From Diphasiastrum complanatum (lineage: Eukaryota > Streptophyta > Lycopodiopsida > Lycopodiales > Lycopodiaceae), in assembly GCA_029204225.1 (NCBI GenBank), contig CM055097.1:31323599-31387598 (forward strand): a DNA stretch of 64,000 nt, given 5' to 3'. The translations under genes were made by a program, and so were the position numbers. The stretch's first letter is position 1. Every line of letters begins with the position of its first letter. Shown here in pieces: positions 46,581 through 57,262 of this stretch. The notes beneath the pieces were generated by a model, which saw only the letters and a program-made list of their open reading frames with translations, was not told the DNA's origin and searched no databases.

Positions 46581-47830
46581 CTGAACAACAAAAATTGATC
46601 TTGAAAGCTAGACCTTATCAGCTGATTGCTGGCCAGTTGTACCGAAGAGGTCCAGACGGAATTCTTCGGCAGTGTATTCTTCCTCATGAGACCACCTAGA
46701 TCATTTCGCTTTCACATGAAGGCATGGGTGGAGGTCATTTTGCATCTGACATTACAATTCACAAGGTCCTATAATCAGGATGTTGGTGGCCAACGATTCA
46801 TAAAGACACAGAGGAGTACTTGAAAAAGTGCGATGTGTGCCAAAGGGCAAGAAGACCAACGAGATTGAACTATAATTTATTGCACCCAGTCTTAGCCCAA
46901 GCACCATTCAAAAAATGGAGATTGGATTATATTGGTCCAATTCACCCTGCAGCAAGGAGTTCCTAGGCTCGATACATAATCGTAGCCATAGACTACCTCA
47001 CCAAATGGGTCGAAGCCAAGGAAGTACATGTAGTTGACGCTAGGACCACTGCCAAGTTCCTTTATGAAAATATCATTGTGCGCTTCGGGTGCCCAGTGGA
47101 ACTAGTCAGTGATCGCAGAAGCCATTTCATCAACAAGACCATCAAGGTCCTATTGGAGGAATTCTTCATGATCCACAGAACCAGTACGCCTTATTATCCT
47201 CGTGGTAATGGTCAAGTATAATCATCCAATAAGATCCTGTGTAGCGTGCTCACGAAAACAGTTGAAACTAGCAGATCAGATTGGGAACACAAGTTGCATG
47301 CTGCACTGTGGGCATTCAGGATAGCATATAAAGGGAGCACTAATCAAACACCCTTCCAATTGGTATATGGTCAGGAAGTTGTGATAGCAGTAGAGTTTTT
47401 AGTTCCTTCATTAAGGATTGCCACCATGCGATGTCTTAATGAGTCCAAATCTCTACAGCTATGCCACGAAGCTCTGCATAAACTCTGTGAAACAAGCTTA
47501 CTAGTTGTGCATGCACTGGCAGCTGAAAAGGAAAGGCTTGGCATGATTGTAAATTACAAAAGAAGGATTTTCATTCAGGAGATCTGGTCCTGATGTATAA
47601 AATCAAGGCGATCAAGGGGAAGTTAAAATTCACGGGCGAAGGTCCTTATAAAATAAAGGAAATTCTTAATCATGGGGCCGTGACCTTAGAACAGCTTGAT
47701 AGGATGCCCTTCGACACACCCATCAATGGTAGCCGGTTGCACAAGTACTGGCCTGCTCAGCCATTACCGCTAGATCTAAGGAGATCAAGCCAAATCAAGC
47801 TAAATCCATCAAGATTCAGCCAAATTTGAC
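46581..47830 (+). pseudogene. gypsy integrase (element F-gypsy)
   Basis: Reads LIAGQLYRRGPDGILRQCIL, SHEGMGGGHFASDITIHKV, YLKKCDVCQRARRPTRLNYN (HHCC zinc site visible), core WRLDYIGPIHPAARSS and IIVAIDYLTKWVEAKEV, LVSDRRSHFINKTIKVLL (both Asp kept), and TPYYPRGNGQV-stop-SSNK, where the catalytic Glu codon is TAA. Then ALWAFRIAYKGSTNQTPFQL, VYGQEVVIAVEFL and the C-terminal part MYKIKAIKGKLKFTGEGPYK, INGSRLHKYW. Several frame changes. No chromodomain follows, unlike the 16-kb element. The accessory ORF M begins about 960 bases downstream. Confidence 0.85.
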
Positions 47831-48536
47831 AAGATCGGAGAAATCCATCAGAATCCAAATCCTGATAGAGTAAAAAAGAAAGCAGATTATCAGATTGACT
47901 GAGGGATCTACTACCAAGAATCCATCAGAACTTCTAGAGAACTACCAACAATCAGATCAAGCCTGGATGAAGCTAATTACCAGTTTACAAAAGTTAAAAA
48001 TCAGAAAATCTCGAGATCTCGTCAAAAAACACTCTGAAGGAGCACTTTTTTCATGATTTTTTGAGATCTCCTGGGAGATAGCTCTTGAAAATTGGGCAAC
48101 CACCAGATCTGACCTAGATGCATCCATGAAAATCTCTGCGAGAGTTCTTGATGGAGGAATCATCATTTTTTAGTGTATGCGAGAGTTCTCAAAAGCCGAA
48201 TTTTCAGAACCCTCGCAGAGCATCAAGATCAACTTACCAGCTCTCACAAGGTGCCTAAATGAAATCAGAGTAGTGAAATTAGCCTGTCTACATGGTCTGA
48301 TCTTGAAAATCCAATCACAGGAACAAGTTGTGCGAGAGATCACTTCCTGCGAGAGTTGAACCCTCGCATACAGCCTGGACCCTCGCAGAACCTTCGCATA
48401 GCAGTCAAATCACCTTCTGAACTCTCGCAGACTTCTTTGAGGTCTTAGAATTTTTGTGAAGAAGGTGCCTGCCAAAATTTGGGTGGAACTGAACAAGGAA
48501 AACTGAATTTCACCTAATACGCACTCTAAATTCCGC
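47831..48536 (+). other. spacer with TGCGAGAGTT clusters
   Basis: No ORF with recognisable content. It contains TGCGAGAGTT near 48135, 48175 and 48346, a TGCGAGAGAT variant near 48331, and AACCCTCGCA/AACTCTCGCA forms near 48209, 48359, 48379 and 48419. The motif is the same as in the gypsy leaders at 3.9-5.1 and 27.7-28.4 kb. Confidence 0.65.
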
Positions 48537-48544
48537 TATATAAA
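48537..48544 (+). promoter_or_regulatory. TATA box upstream of accessory ORF
   Basis: TATATAAA in GC-poor surroundings, 249 bases before the ATG at 48793. Spacing allows transcription to start near 48570 and a 5' UTR of about 220 bases. Confidence 0.5.
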
Positions 48545-48792
48545 GAATTCGAGTCATTTGTCACCTTTGCTAGCGAAGCTCTACCAAAATTTCCACTGAA
48601 AATATCAAGTTTTTTTGTTTTCAACCAAACTTCCTACCAGTTGTCATCTGCTCATATCAAACACCGATCTACGCTCTGAATTACAATCATTGTCATCCAA
48701 CACTCATTATTCTCAGTTTTCTACTGTTTTCTTCCATTTTCTACCATTTTTTTATTTTTCTACTTTTTCGACCACTAATTATCATTGCTAAC

Positions 48793-51655
48793 ATGGCCTC
48801 CTCATCCTCTGAAGACTTTGATGCCAAACATGTGATCCAGCGTGCCATCTCTGAGGCCACGCAGATTTGGCCTCTACCCTCTAACACTTTGATCCAACCA
48901 TGGCTGTAGACAACCGGGCCCCTCCTTGAAGCAATGGGTTTTTACTCGGCGCTCTTCCATTCTGAGATTAACATGGGCCTCGCCCTTCACGCTTACGCCA
49001 CCTGGGATGAGGACAAGGCTTGTTTCCACCTCCTGTACCAAGGTACCACGTACAAGGTCAGGATTAACACTGACTCGATGATCATCGTTGGCATTATGTC
49101 CGGTGATCGTCAACCCATCTCCCATCGCCACGCCAAAGCTCTGATCAAACCATTCGTCACCCAAACCACACCAGAAATCCCCATCCAGACTAACAATGGT
49201 TACTTGATAGAAGCTATCACGGAACCCGTCATTCAAGCAGCTGCGCATCTGTTGAATAACTTTTTAGCTATTTCAACATTTTGCAAGGACAGAATCCAGT
49301 CTACGCTACTGAGTCAGAGAGTGGAATCCTTTCTGGAATTCCCTAACCCCTCTGTTGTGCCATACGACTGGCATAGCTTCCTTATTCGAGAACTAACAAA
49401 CTCCATCAAACTCAACCACCGTGAGTGAATCGCAGCACTTTGTCTGCGCACTTTTTGAGGCGAAAGTGCGCGGTTTCCAACGCTCATCCCTCCTGACTAC
49501 CCTTGTGCCACATACTAACCTTTACCCACCATCTCAAGCATCTACCTCATCCCAACCTGCAGTCATTAACACAATGGCCAGCAAACGAATAGGTGGCGTT
49601 GTCTCTACATCCACATTTCCACCTGTTACCCGACAACGTGTCTCCACTGCCGCACTAACTACTCCATCAACCACCGCCATTTCCTCTTCCGTGCAACCCC
49701 CCACTCCAATTACTGTTGTCGTTACCTCTCTTCCTATTCCATCCACATCTGTTTCTATCTCCATCCTCGTTTCTTCTGTTGATACCACTCCTACTTCTCT
49801 TCCAGAGTCCGCTGCTCCATCCATCACCATCTCATCTTCCATTGTTCCTACCACCACCGTTGCTCCTCTCACATTCAACCCTTCTGATTCACAACATTCC
49901 CCCGACACTCTGGCATGGATGCAAGTTATCAATTTTTCACTTCCACACCAGACACTTTTTGCTCCATCCTCACCTTCTTCAATACTCCACACCACCCTTT
50001 AGTTTCCCACTGTTCCTCCCATCCTCTCGTTCGGACAAACCGTCCTCGCCCCTGTTTCCACAATTGTTTTTCACACTCCACCCGCTTCGCCAAAGGTTGC
50101 CGAGGGCAGCCAACCGCTGCCTGATGACGCATTTGTACAAACAATTTTTGTAGCATCACCAGATCGGGCTGATCCTACCGCCCCAGATGGCATCAAGATA
50201 AATGAAAATCTGATTGAAGACAATGATGACAGAATTCCACAAGTAGTCGGGGCTGATACAACACAAGCCCCTACCAGTGCCAGTGTACCAGCTGCTCCCA
50301 CAAATCTAGTGACGGCGTACCAAACCCTAGGAGAATACATCCTAGATGCGGTAGCAGCCAAAGCTATTCTGAAAAGCAGGGTACTACAATTGGCAACAAG
50401 TAATACACAATTGCGAGCAGACCTCACCAAGATGTAGCAAGAGCTTATTCTGGCTCAGCAACACGAACAAGCAGGACACCAGGAGATTGCCAAGTTGCAG
50501 CAAAAGGAGGAGGGCCTAAACAAATATATTCAAAGCCTTTCCAAAGCGCTAACGGAGGCCTCCACAAAGGTGCGAGAGCTTCAAACTGAAGCAGCTCAAC
50601 GGCTTGCCCCCATCCAAGCGCAACTTACACTTTGAAAGCAGAGGACACGCGCCTGGGGATGGAGGTCAAAGCCTTACAAGATGAGAAGCTCATCTGGTTA
50701 TCTCAATCTGCACTGGACACAAGGCCGCTTTTCCAATCAGAGATGAATCTTCTACAGCGTCAGGTGTAGATTTATAGCCAAACCCTGAACAACTACTAGG
50801 CGGAGTTCATTAAGTATCGGACAAGCACAACACAAGAGCTCGCCCAGGCCAAGCAAGCCCTCAAGGCATGCCAAAAATACATGGAAACAAAGGCCTAGCC
50901 CTCCCCCGTGGTAATTCCACTGCCACCTAATTTTGACGCTGCACAGGCTAGTACCAGCCAAGATCAGAGCCAGGAGGCAGCAGGGAAATTTCAACCAGAT
51001 CAAGGGTCCAAAGGCCAGGACCAAGGACAGACAGATGCGGCCGCTGAGACGCACGACCAGAGCCAACCCGCAACCACCAGCCAGTGCCCAGCAACATCAT
51101 CCAGAGGGTCATGAACGATATCTGCCAGCCGGACCTTCCGAAGACTGAAATCCATGGAGGCGAACATCATTGAATTTTTATCCAAATATCTCCACAAGTC
51201 ATCAAGAGGCGGCTGGCAGTTATCATTCTCAACTCAGACCACCGCCCAACTTGCAGTCACTGACACGACGATCAACAAGAGAATGTGTGGAGTTGCCCCT
51301 TCTTCTTCGACTCCACCTACTACCAGACACCGTGCCACCATCACCGCTTTTGTTTCCACCACTGCCACATCTTCTTCTGTTCAACCTTCTACTGATGTTT
51401 TCGCTTCTGTTCCTCTTTCATCCAGACAAACCGCCTCTATAGCTATTTCTTTTTCTACCACCGCTTCCATCACCATTGCTTCATCCATTCCTCCTGCTTT
51501 CACAACCATCTCTCTTCAGATCAACCCACCCGATTCTCAAATTTCTCCCGACACCCTAGCATGGATGAGGTCATCAACTTTTCACCGCCGCTCCAAGGTA
51601 TATTGCCCCCTTCTTCTCCTTTCATCTATGAAAGTACTGTACTTTAGTACATAAA
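48793..51655 (+). pseudogene. accessory ORF with duplicated S/T/P-rich module and coiled coil
   Basis: The ATG opens MASSSSEDFDAKHVIQRAIS; after an in-frame TAG the same frame goes on (LLEAMGFYSALFHSEINMGL, FHLLYQGTTYKVRINTDSMI, AHLLNNFLAISTFCKDRIQ). A frameshift near 49428 leads to FVCALFEAKVRGFQRSSLLT and an S/T/P-rich part ending DSQHSPDTLAWM near 49920. Next come coiled-coil frames near 50200-50640 (LGEYILDAVAAKAILKSRV, QQHEQAGHQEIAKLQQKEE, ALTEASTKVRELQTEAAQ). From 51260 a second, diverged S/T/P-rich copy ends DSQISPDTLAWM. The overall order (globular part, low-complexity linker, coiled coil) is like that of the ORF at 41864-44150. Function unknown. It follows gypsy pol on the same strand. 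Confidence 0.6.
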
Positions 51656-51714
51656 TGCATCTACAAAAGATCCACAAGAGTGATTGTATGCTTGCTTAAC
51701 AATCTACCAAAAAG
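51640..51714 (-). repeat. copia LTR end fragment, family of 61823-62523
   Basis: Read on the minus strand, TTGTGTCTAGCTTTTTGGTA and TTAAGCAAGC, CACTCTTGTGGATCTTTTGT and ACAGTACTTTCA match 62424-62521 with few differences. It joins the copia gag at its right side with no pol between, as after an internal deletion. Confidence 0.75.
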
Positions 51715-52383
51715 CTAGACACAATTGTCAATATTTTGACGTCGAGCTTTCACCATTTCTCGCCATTGCTCTTCCTGCATCAATATTCCTGTGAGCTCGT
51801 CAAAGGTTGGCAATCTTTCTCTTGATGCTATTCCGCTCACAAACATCTGATAGGGTTCTACAATGCCACACAATGCATTGTACACCAGCTCCACATCACG
51901 TACGTGCTCACCAATAGAATGCAATTCATCCCTCATTGTCTTGATTATGGTCAGGTACGTTTGAATGTGCTCTCCTTGTTCCATTCGAGCACTATTCAGC
52001 TTTGACTTCAGAAACATGATTCTTGATGGATTTGACATCTCGAACTTCTCCTTTAGTACATCCCATGCCTGTCTGGGTGTAACAGCATCACAAATGTGGG
52101 TAATGATGTGATCCTTCACTGACAAGTTATTGAAGGTCAAAGCTTTCCTCATCTTTTTTTTGAACACTTTGATATCCGCTTCATTTGGCAACCTTCTCTC
52201 ATCACCTGTGATGACTTCCCACATCCCATATTGTTCAAAGTGAGATAGTTTCTTCTTGTAATATCTTTTTTCTGTAAGATTTTCCATCAGTATGTTTTTC
52301 ATTTTGAATTTCCACACTGCATAGTTGGAAATCCTGTCCAATTTGCTACTTTCTCTCAAAATGGACTCTCCCATGTTTGCCAT
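51715..52383 (-). CDS. copia gag polyprotein (intact 222-residue ORF)
   Basis: The ATG at 52383 opens an uninterrupted frame: MANMGESILRESSKLDRISN, YAVWKFKMKNILMEN, KALTFNNLSVKDHIITHICD, PRQAWDVLKEKFEMSNPSRI, LKSKLNSARMEQGEHIQTYL, YNALCGIVEPYQMFVSGIAS and EQWREMVKARRQNIDNCV. The Y-x-x-W-x-F/x-M opening, A-W-D-x-L-x-x-x-F and L-x-x-L/M-K-M-x-x-G-x blocks are those of the copia gag family (UBN2-like). Gag builds the virus-like particle. The zinc knuckle and all of pol are missing: the stop falls at the junction with an LTR fragment, so the element is a deletion derivative. The leader and a primer site lie upstream (52384-53716). Confidence 0.85.
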   Translation of the reverse strand: MANMGESILRESSKLDRISNYAVWKFKMKNILMENLTEKRYYKKKLSHFEQYGMWEVITGDERRLPNEADIKVFKKKMRKALTFNNLSVKDHIITHICDAVTPRQAWDVLKEKFEMSNPSRIMFLKSKLNSARMEQGEHIQTYLTIIKTMRDELHSIGEHVRDVELVYNALCGIVEPYQMFVSGIASRERLPTFDELTGILMQEEQWREMVKARRQNIDNCV

Positions 52384-53703
52384 CGCAAAACTGCTTGAAA
52401 CTTCTGCCGTAGGCTAAAAACAGTATGCCGAGGCCAACAATGATGTCAGAAGTTGAAAATAATGACCTGCAATTTTTCCCTTACCAGGCCACTCACCACT
52501 TTTCCACCAATTTGAAAGCCAAATCGGCGTTGCCTTCCAAAATGCACTCAGTTGTCAACTCCCAACTTCGTGCCCAGTGAAATGGTGAAATCACTTGTGG
52601 TGCACTCTGAACACTTTCTCCACTGCAATCACTCTGTTTTGCGGTAGCGTACTTGCCGGTATAGTCCGGGTGCCCTTCGTTTGGAGGTTATAGTCTTTCG
52701 TTTGGTCGAAATAGGCTAAAGGACTAAAAAATAAGGGCTTTTTGAACTTTTGAACTGTTTCTTCACCTTGAAGAAACTTCACCTTTCACATGTGAAGGGA
52801 CCCAACTCCAATTTCAGTTTGAAAATTTTTAATGAAGTTGAATGGCCAATCTTCCTTCAATGGCCTTCAGGTCCTTTCAAAGCCCCTTTCAATCCAATGG
52901 CTACCTTGGATCCAACAGCCCACAACTGTTCTTGGAGGCTCAATCTTTACCACAGATCTATGTGACTGGAGATCCGACGGTCCTGGGCGCTTTTGTGTGC
53001 TAATCCACGCGCTTGCAAGCTCGTCTCACTTTGGAACACTATGTGCTCTTTAAATTTAAAGCGCGCGACCAATCCTCACGGCCTCCATGACTTCTCCTCC
53101 TCTTTCTTGATTTCTTGCTTCTTTTAAAGCCAAATCAGCTTGTTCTTGCACAATTCTAGAGCGTTTTTTATCCAATCTGAATTTGTAGCTGGCTGCGCCC
53201 TGGAGGAACTTTTCAAATCTGTATTTGGCCTTGGAACAACTGAGAACAGCTGGTTTTTCCAACAGTTTTCTGATTTTTACCAAGAAATCCTTCTTTAGCT
53301 CTTTTCCAAGCAATTCTCAGCTTTACTCTGAGTTTTTTTCTTACAAATTCAACCTCCCTGAGGTTGCCCTAGTCCTACCAATCTGATGGGACTGACGATA
53401 TATGATTTGGTAAGGATTTCACCACACACGGTACAACTTTGCAAAGAAAGATTCAAAACCCCACCGAAGCTGAGAAATTCACAATTTTCTCAGTTTTTCA
53501 CCAAATCCTGTCCTGTCAATTGCTATGGCCACTATAATTGCTCTTTGCAGCTCTTCTGCAAATCCCTTTACGCCTGACGACTATCTATACAATGACTTTT
53601 CTTTCCGTCTTCAGCCCACCATAAACCTTGAACTCTCAGAAGACTTCTCTTCTCCTAAAGCTCTCTTCAACGACGTTGTTGTACTGTGTACACTCCCTGT
53701 ACG
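52384..53703 (-). other. copia leader, long, no recognised gene
   Basis: About 1.3 kb between primer site and gag. A minus-strand frame of 85 codons (53313-53056: MLGKELKKDFLVKIRKLLEK) is Lys/Arg-rich, of unknown meaning, and starts with a non-ATG codon. The leader is long for a copia element. Confidence 0.5.
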
Positions 53704-53716
53704 GCTCTGATACCCA
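53704..53716 (-). promoter_or_regulatory. primer binding site, tRNA-iMet with one extra base
   Basis: Minus strand TGGGTATCAGAGC equals the iMet site TGGTATCAGAGC with one additional G. Confidence 0.75.
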
Positions 53717-53984
53717 ACTTAGAATTTGCTTTGCACAAGAACACAGATCATGCTACATAGTAACACAGACAGAAAACACTCTCCACTGCAAACTCACATA
53801 GCAACTATATTTCTCAAAATGAAATTACACTGTACATATAGTTGTTCACTCAGGCGACCCATGCATGACCCAGGTTGCCATTGGCGGGACGCGTGTCCAG
53901 TCGACTTGCCTCGTGGCAAGGCCAACTGATTCTTATCCACTGATAGGACCCACAGTACAGTAGCACAATGATTCTACTTTAATT
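53717..53984 (-). repeat. probable copia 5' LTR remainder
   Basis: Position next to the primer site is the only argument. The LTR end would read ...GCAAATTCTAAGT. The far end is undefined, and the H3-like ORF pseudogene begins at 53985. Confidence 0.35.
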
Positions 53985-54710
53985 CTAACTAGGTGGAGGT
54001 GGAGGTGGTGGAGATGGTGGTGGCGGTGGGGGCGGCGACGGTGGCAACGGCGGCGGCGGTGGAGTAGCAATATTATTTCTCTTCAATGCAGAGCCTGTCT
54101 TGCGGGAATTCTTTCTTTTTCACTCGTGTGCTCTGCCTCCAGATTATCGATGGGTCGTCTTTTGCTTCATCCTTGTTTGGGCGATCAGGGTGCCCTCATC
54201 AGAACCACCCACCAGCAATGACATCATCGGACCCATCGCCGACCCCTAACTTGGAGGTGACACGATGGGCGTGGTGTCATCCGATATGTTCAAGTCTGCC
54301 GTGTTCATGACCGATGCTGGTGGAAATGGGTCGAAGAACGAATCATTCAGGATCGGCAATGCACCTGATGCCGCCAACTCTTGGTCCAAGAATTGCATTG
54401 TCTCTATCCGCTTCGTTGGCGTCGGGGAAGGGCTTCTATGTTGTTCTTGTTGTTGCTATTGCTCCTGCTCGTGCTCTTCCTAGTGCTGCTCCTCCTCCTA
54501 CTGCCCTGCTGGCGTTTGATCCACTTCTTTCATTGGTGGAGGCCGAGTAGCCGGATCATCCTGCATGCCTCTTGGGCTGCTACTCCTACTCCTACTTCTG
54601 CTCCCCCATCTCTCTCTATCATCGAGTGCGGCTAGTGCATCCCGATGGAGCAATGCAGTCACTTTGGGATCTCTAGCCGTTTGTTTGGTCCGTGCCATAT
54701 CCTCCGACAT
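53985..54710 (-). pseudogene. ORF with histone H3-like N terminus (ARTKQTAR), SR and Pro-rich parts
   Basis: The frame has an ATG at 54710 (MSED) and a second at 54698 whose product begins MARTKQTARDPKVTALLHRD. After Met removal the first eight residues equal those of histone H3 (A1-R8). The second ATG has G at -3 and +4, the first is in weak context. Then come RWGSRSRSRSSSPRGMQDD (SR-type), an acidic/Gln-rich part, RSPSPTPTKRIETM, FLDQELAASGALPILNDSFF, and a poly-Pro C terminus (PPPPPLPPSPPPPPPSPPP, 53990-54060). There are six in-frame stops (four TAG, one TAA, one TGA) and no frameshift over 238 codons from the second ATG. A TATA box lies upstream at 54805. The family is unknown to me; it may be an accessory ORF of a gypsy element like the ORFs at 41.9-44.1 and 48.8-51.6 kb, but that is inference. 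Confidence 0.6.
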
Positions 54711-54804
54711 TGGGTAACAACACGAAATCTGAAAGCAGAGACTTTCTAAAAACTGACTCTCTGACACTCGAGGGATGAAGTGGAAAAGTGAGGACCCAGG
54801 CACC

Positions 54805-54812
54805 CTTATATA
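54805..54812 (-). promoter_or_regulatory. TATA box of H3-like ORF
   Basis: Minus strand CTCACTATATAAGGGTGCC; TATATAAG lies about 107 bases before the ATG at 54698, leaving room for a start near 54775 and a 65-75-base 5' UTR. Confidence 0.55.
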
Positions 54813-54839
54813 GTGAGGGTTTTTATTTTTAGTGATTGC

Positions 54840-55580
54840 CCCTATAAATGTTTTGGCCTCTTTTCCAAATATGATATGCTCATGTCTTGGCGCATGAGTA
54901 GAGATCCAAATTGCAAGTTAGCGGAGACCTTCAAATAAACGTAATTGAAAACCAATATTACTGATAAAATGCATATCATAAATCGATTAAAATCTTAGCA
55001 AGTTGCCTCAACCTTAGACATCCACGAATGTACTAACAGACATATGAAATGTGACAACGCAAGAGTTAAGTCAAAACTCAACCAATTATATCAAATCAGA
55101 GTCAACCAACTAATTGTGCTTTCTACATCTCATTACATAAAATCCTTTATTTTGATTGGACTCCTAATGTCCCTGATTGTAAAAATGAAACACATATCTT
55201 TTTCGGCTCATCTGCGTATGCAAAACCAGACACATAATTAATAATCCTTCTATATGCATTCAACATTACTAGGTAAAATTCAAGGATTTTGTTTTAAATT
55301 AGGGGCCTACATTTTGTCCATTACGAGTGAAGACAAAATTTCATGGCACATCAACAAAGGTCAATCCAAGCATATGCTGAAGATCTTCTAGGTTGCACTC
55401 CCTGTTAGTATAAACTTCTCGTATTTCATTGTGGGACAAATGTATGGATATTTTCACCTCTTGCTAATTCGTCTCAACGTCCAAGGCGTCCCATCGGCCA
55501 TGCGCAAATTTATATCGCCTATAGATGAAACTTAAGGAGCATGTTTGATGTCAACTATGGTACCTTATGGTCATTGTTTG
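54840..55580. other. AT-rich spacer, nothing recognised
   Basis: Short frames only (for example 55044-55241, +), with no motif. Confidence 0.4.
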
Positions 55581-56500
55581 GCAAGAGAGCATACACCTTA
55601 TTAAATCTTCTTTGTGCTCCATTTCCTTTGAATCTCATGCAAAAAATATGTTATCCAACAGTGATAATTCTGTTGTTTTCCAAGCCCACATGGTGTTTGT
55701 TTTCCTAAAGGGGATCGCCTTAAATATGGCAACAAATATGGTGATCGGCACATAGATGCTCGTTTGGATCCGAATGTTGGCTTCATATTCCCAATAATTT
55801 CTTTGATAAGTTGTCTCTTCATTAATTCAATAGTCAATTAGTCAGCATATAGCCACTCATGAGAATTGATCGTAGGCTCAGAAAGTGGTGCTAGTTTGCC
55901 ATGGCCGAAGTTTTTTTTTTTGTAACTTCATACATGTGATCGTAAAAGAAAATGCTCATTTTGATCAAGGCAGAGGATGTCAACCCACCATATATCAGTT
56001 CTCCATATTTGGCGTGTATGGCGGAAAATTTTCCAGTGAAGGACTTCACGTTTGGCCAGTCAAAGCTATTTGAAGAAAAGACATCTGCACCAGGCATTAA
56101 TGCAACATTGTTATCCATTACAATGACATAATAATAATTCAAACATAATAGTTAACACAAGAATAAAAGAGGTGGGACCTACAATGTGACTGTATGGTTC
56201 TATCAACAATAGCCACATCCAATAAAATATCTCGACACATGTATACATGTTGCAACTTTGCAAGATATTCGCCGTCTTGGTCGATCTTGAAATCGTGGAT
56301 CCTTCCTTTACAATGGTAGTCTTGGTTGTTTCACTTCCTCTTTGCAACCTTGTGAGTTCCTTTGCCCGAGGATTGCATGTAAACCCAACAAAAGTTGAGA
56401 ATGTATGAGGCACCCAATGCGCATTGGAATCTTTGATGTGTGCAACAATAGAAGCCAGTTGATTCTTGGGCTTCCTTGATTGACTGGAGGCCATAATCTA
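55581..56500 (-). other. possible decayed coding region, unidentified
   Basis: Three minus-strand stretches look less random than their surroundings: KPKNQLASIVAHIKDSNAHW and VPHTFSTFVGFTCNPRAKEL (56494-56380), MDNNVALMPGADVFSSNSFD and WPNVKSFTGKFSAIHAKYGE (56120-56000), and LIKEIIGNMKPTFGSKRASM (55830-55750). They are in different frames and could be exons or fragments of one gene or element. I do not recognise any family. Confidence 0.3.
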
Positions 56501-56601
56501 TGTAATGATAATGTAAGATATGCAAAATAGTGTGTGAGAGCTTTAGATAAGCTAAACAGAAATGAAAAAAATAGAATGTTTGTTGAGTATGCAAAATAAG
56601 C

Positions 56602-56741
<140 letters not shown>

Positions 56742-56765
56742 CCTCCATCATTGCAATGATGGAGG
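56742..56765. repeat. 24-bp perfect palindrome
   Basis: The half-site CCTCCATCATTG is followed at once by its exact reverse complement, four bases after the (GA)n tract. Confidence 0.9.
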
Positions 56766-56894
56766 ATGCCATTGTGCCCTCCTACACCTAACTAAATAGC
56801 CACTGTTCATATGCATCCAATCAGGCATAAAATTGCTCCAACAATAAGGAATGACATGCTCCCACAAGATTGTTTGTTGAGTATGCAAAATAAG

Positions 56895-57262
<368 letters not shown>

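Noticed and set aside
48874-49995. Minus-strand open frames at 48874-49248 and 49534-49995
   Set aside because: Shadows of the plus-strand accessory ORF, caused by its S/T/P-rich composition.
53990-54070. Gly-rich protein coding on the plus strand (GGTGGAGGT repeats)
   Set aside because: It is the reverse complement of the poly-Pro end of the H3-like ORF, which has a promoter and an extended frame.
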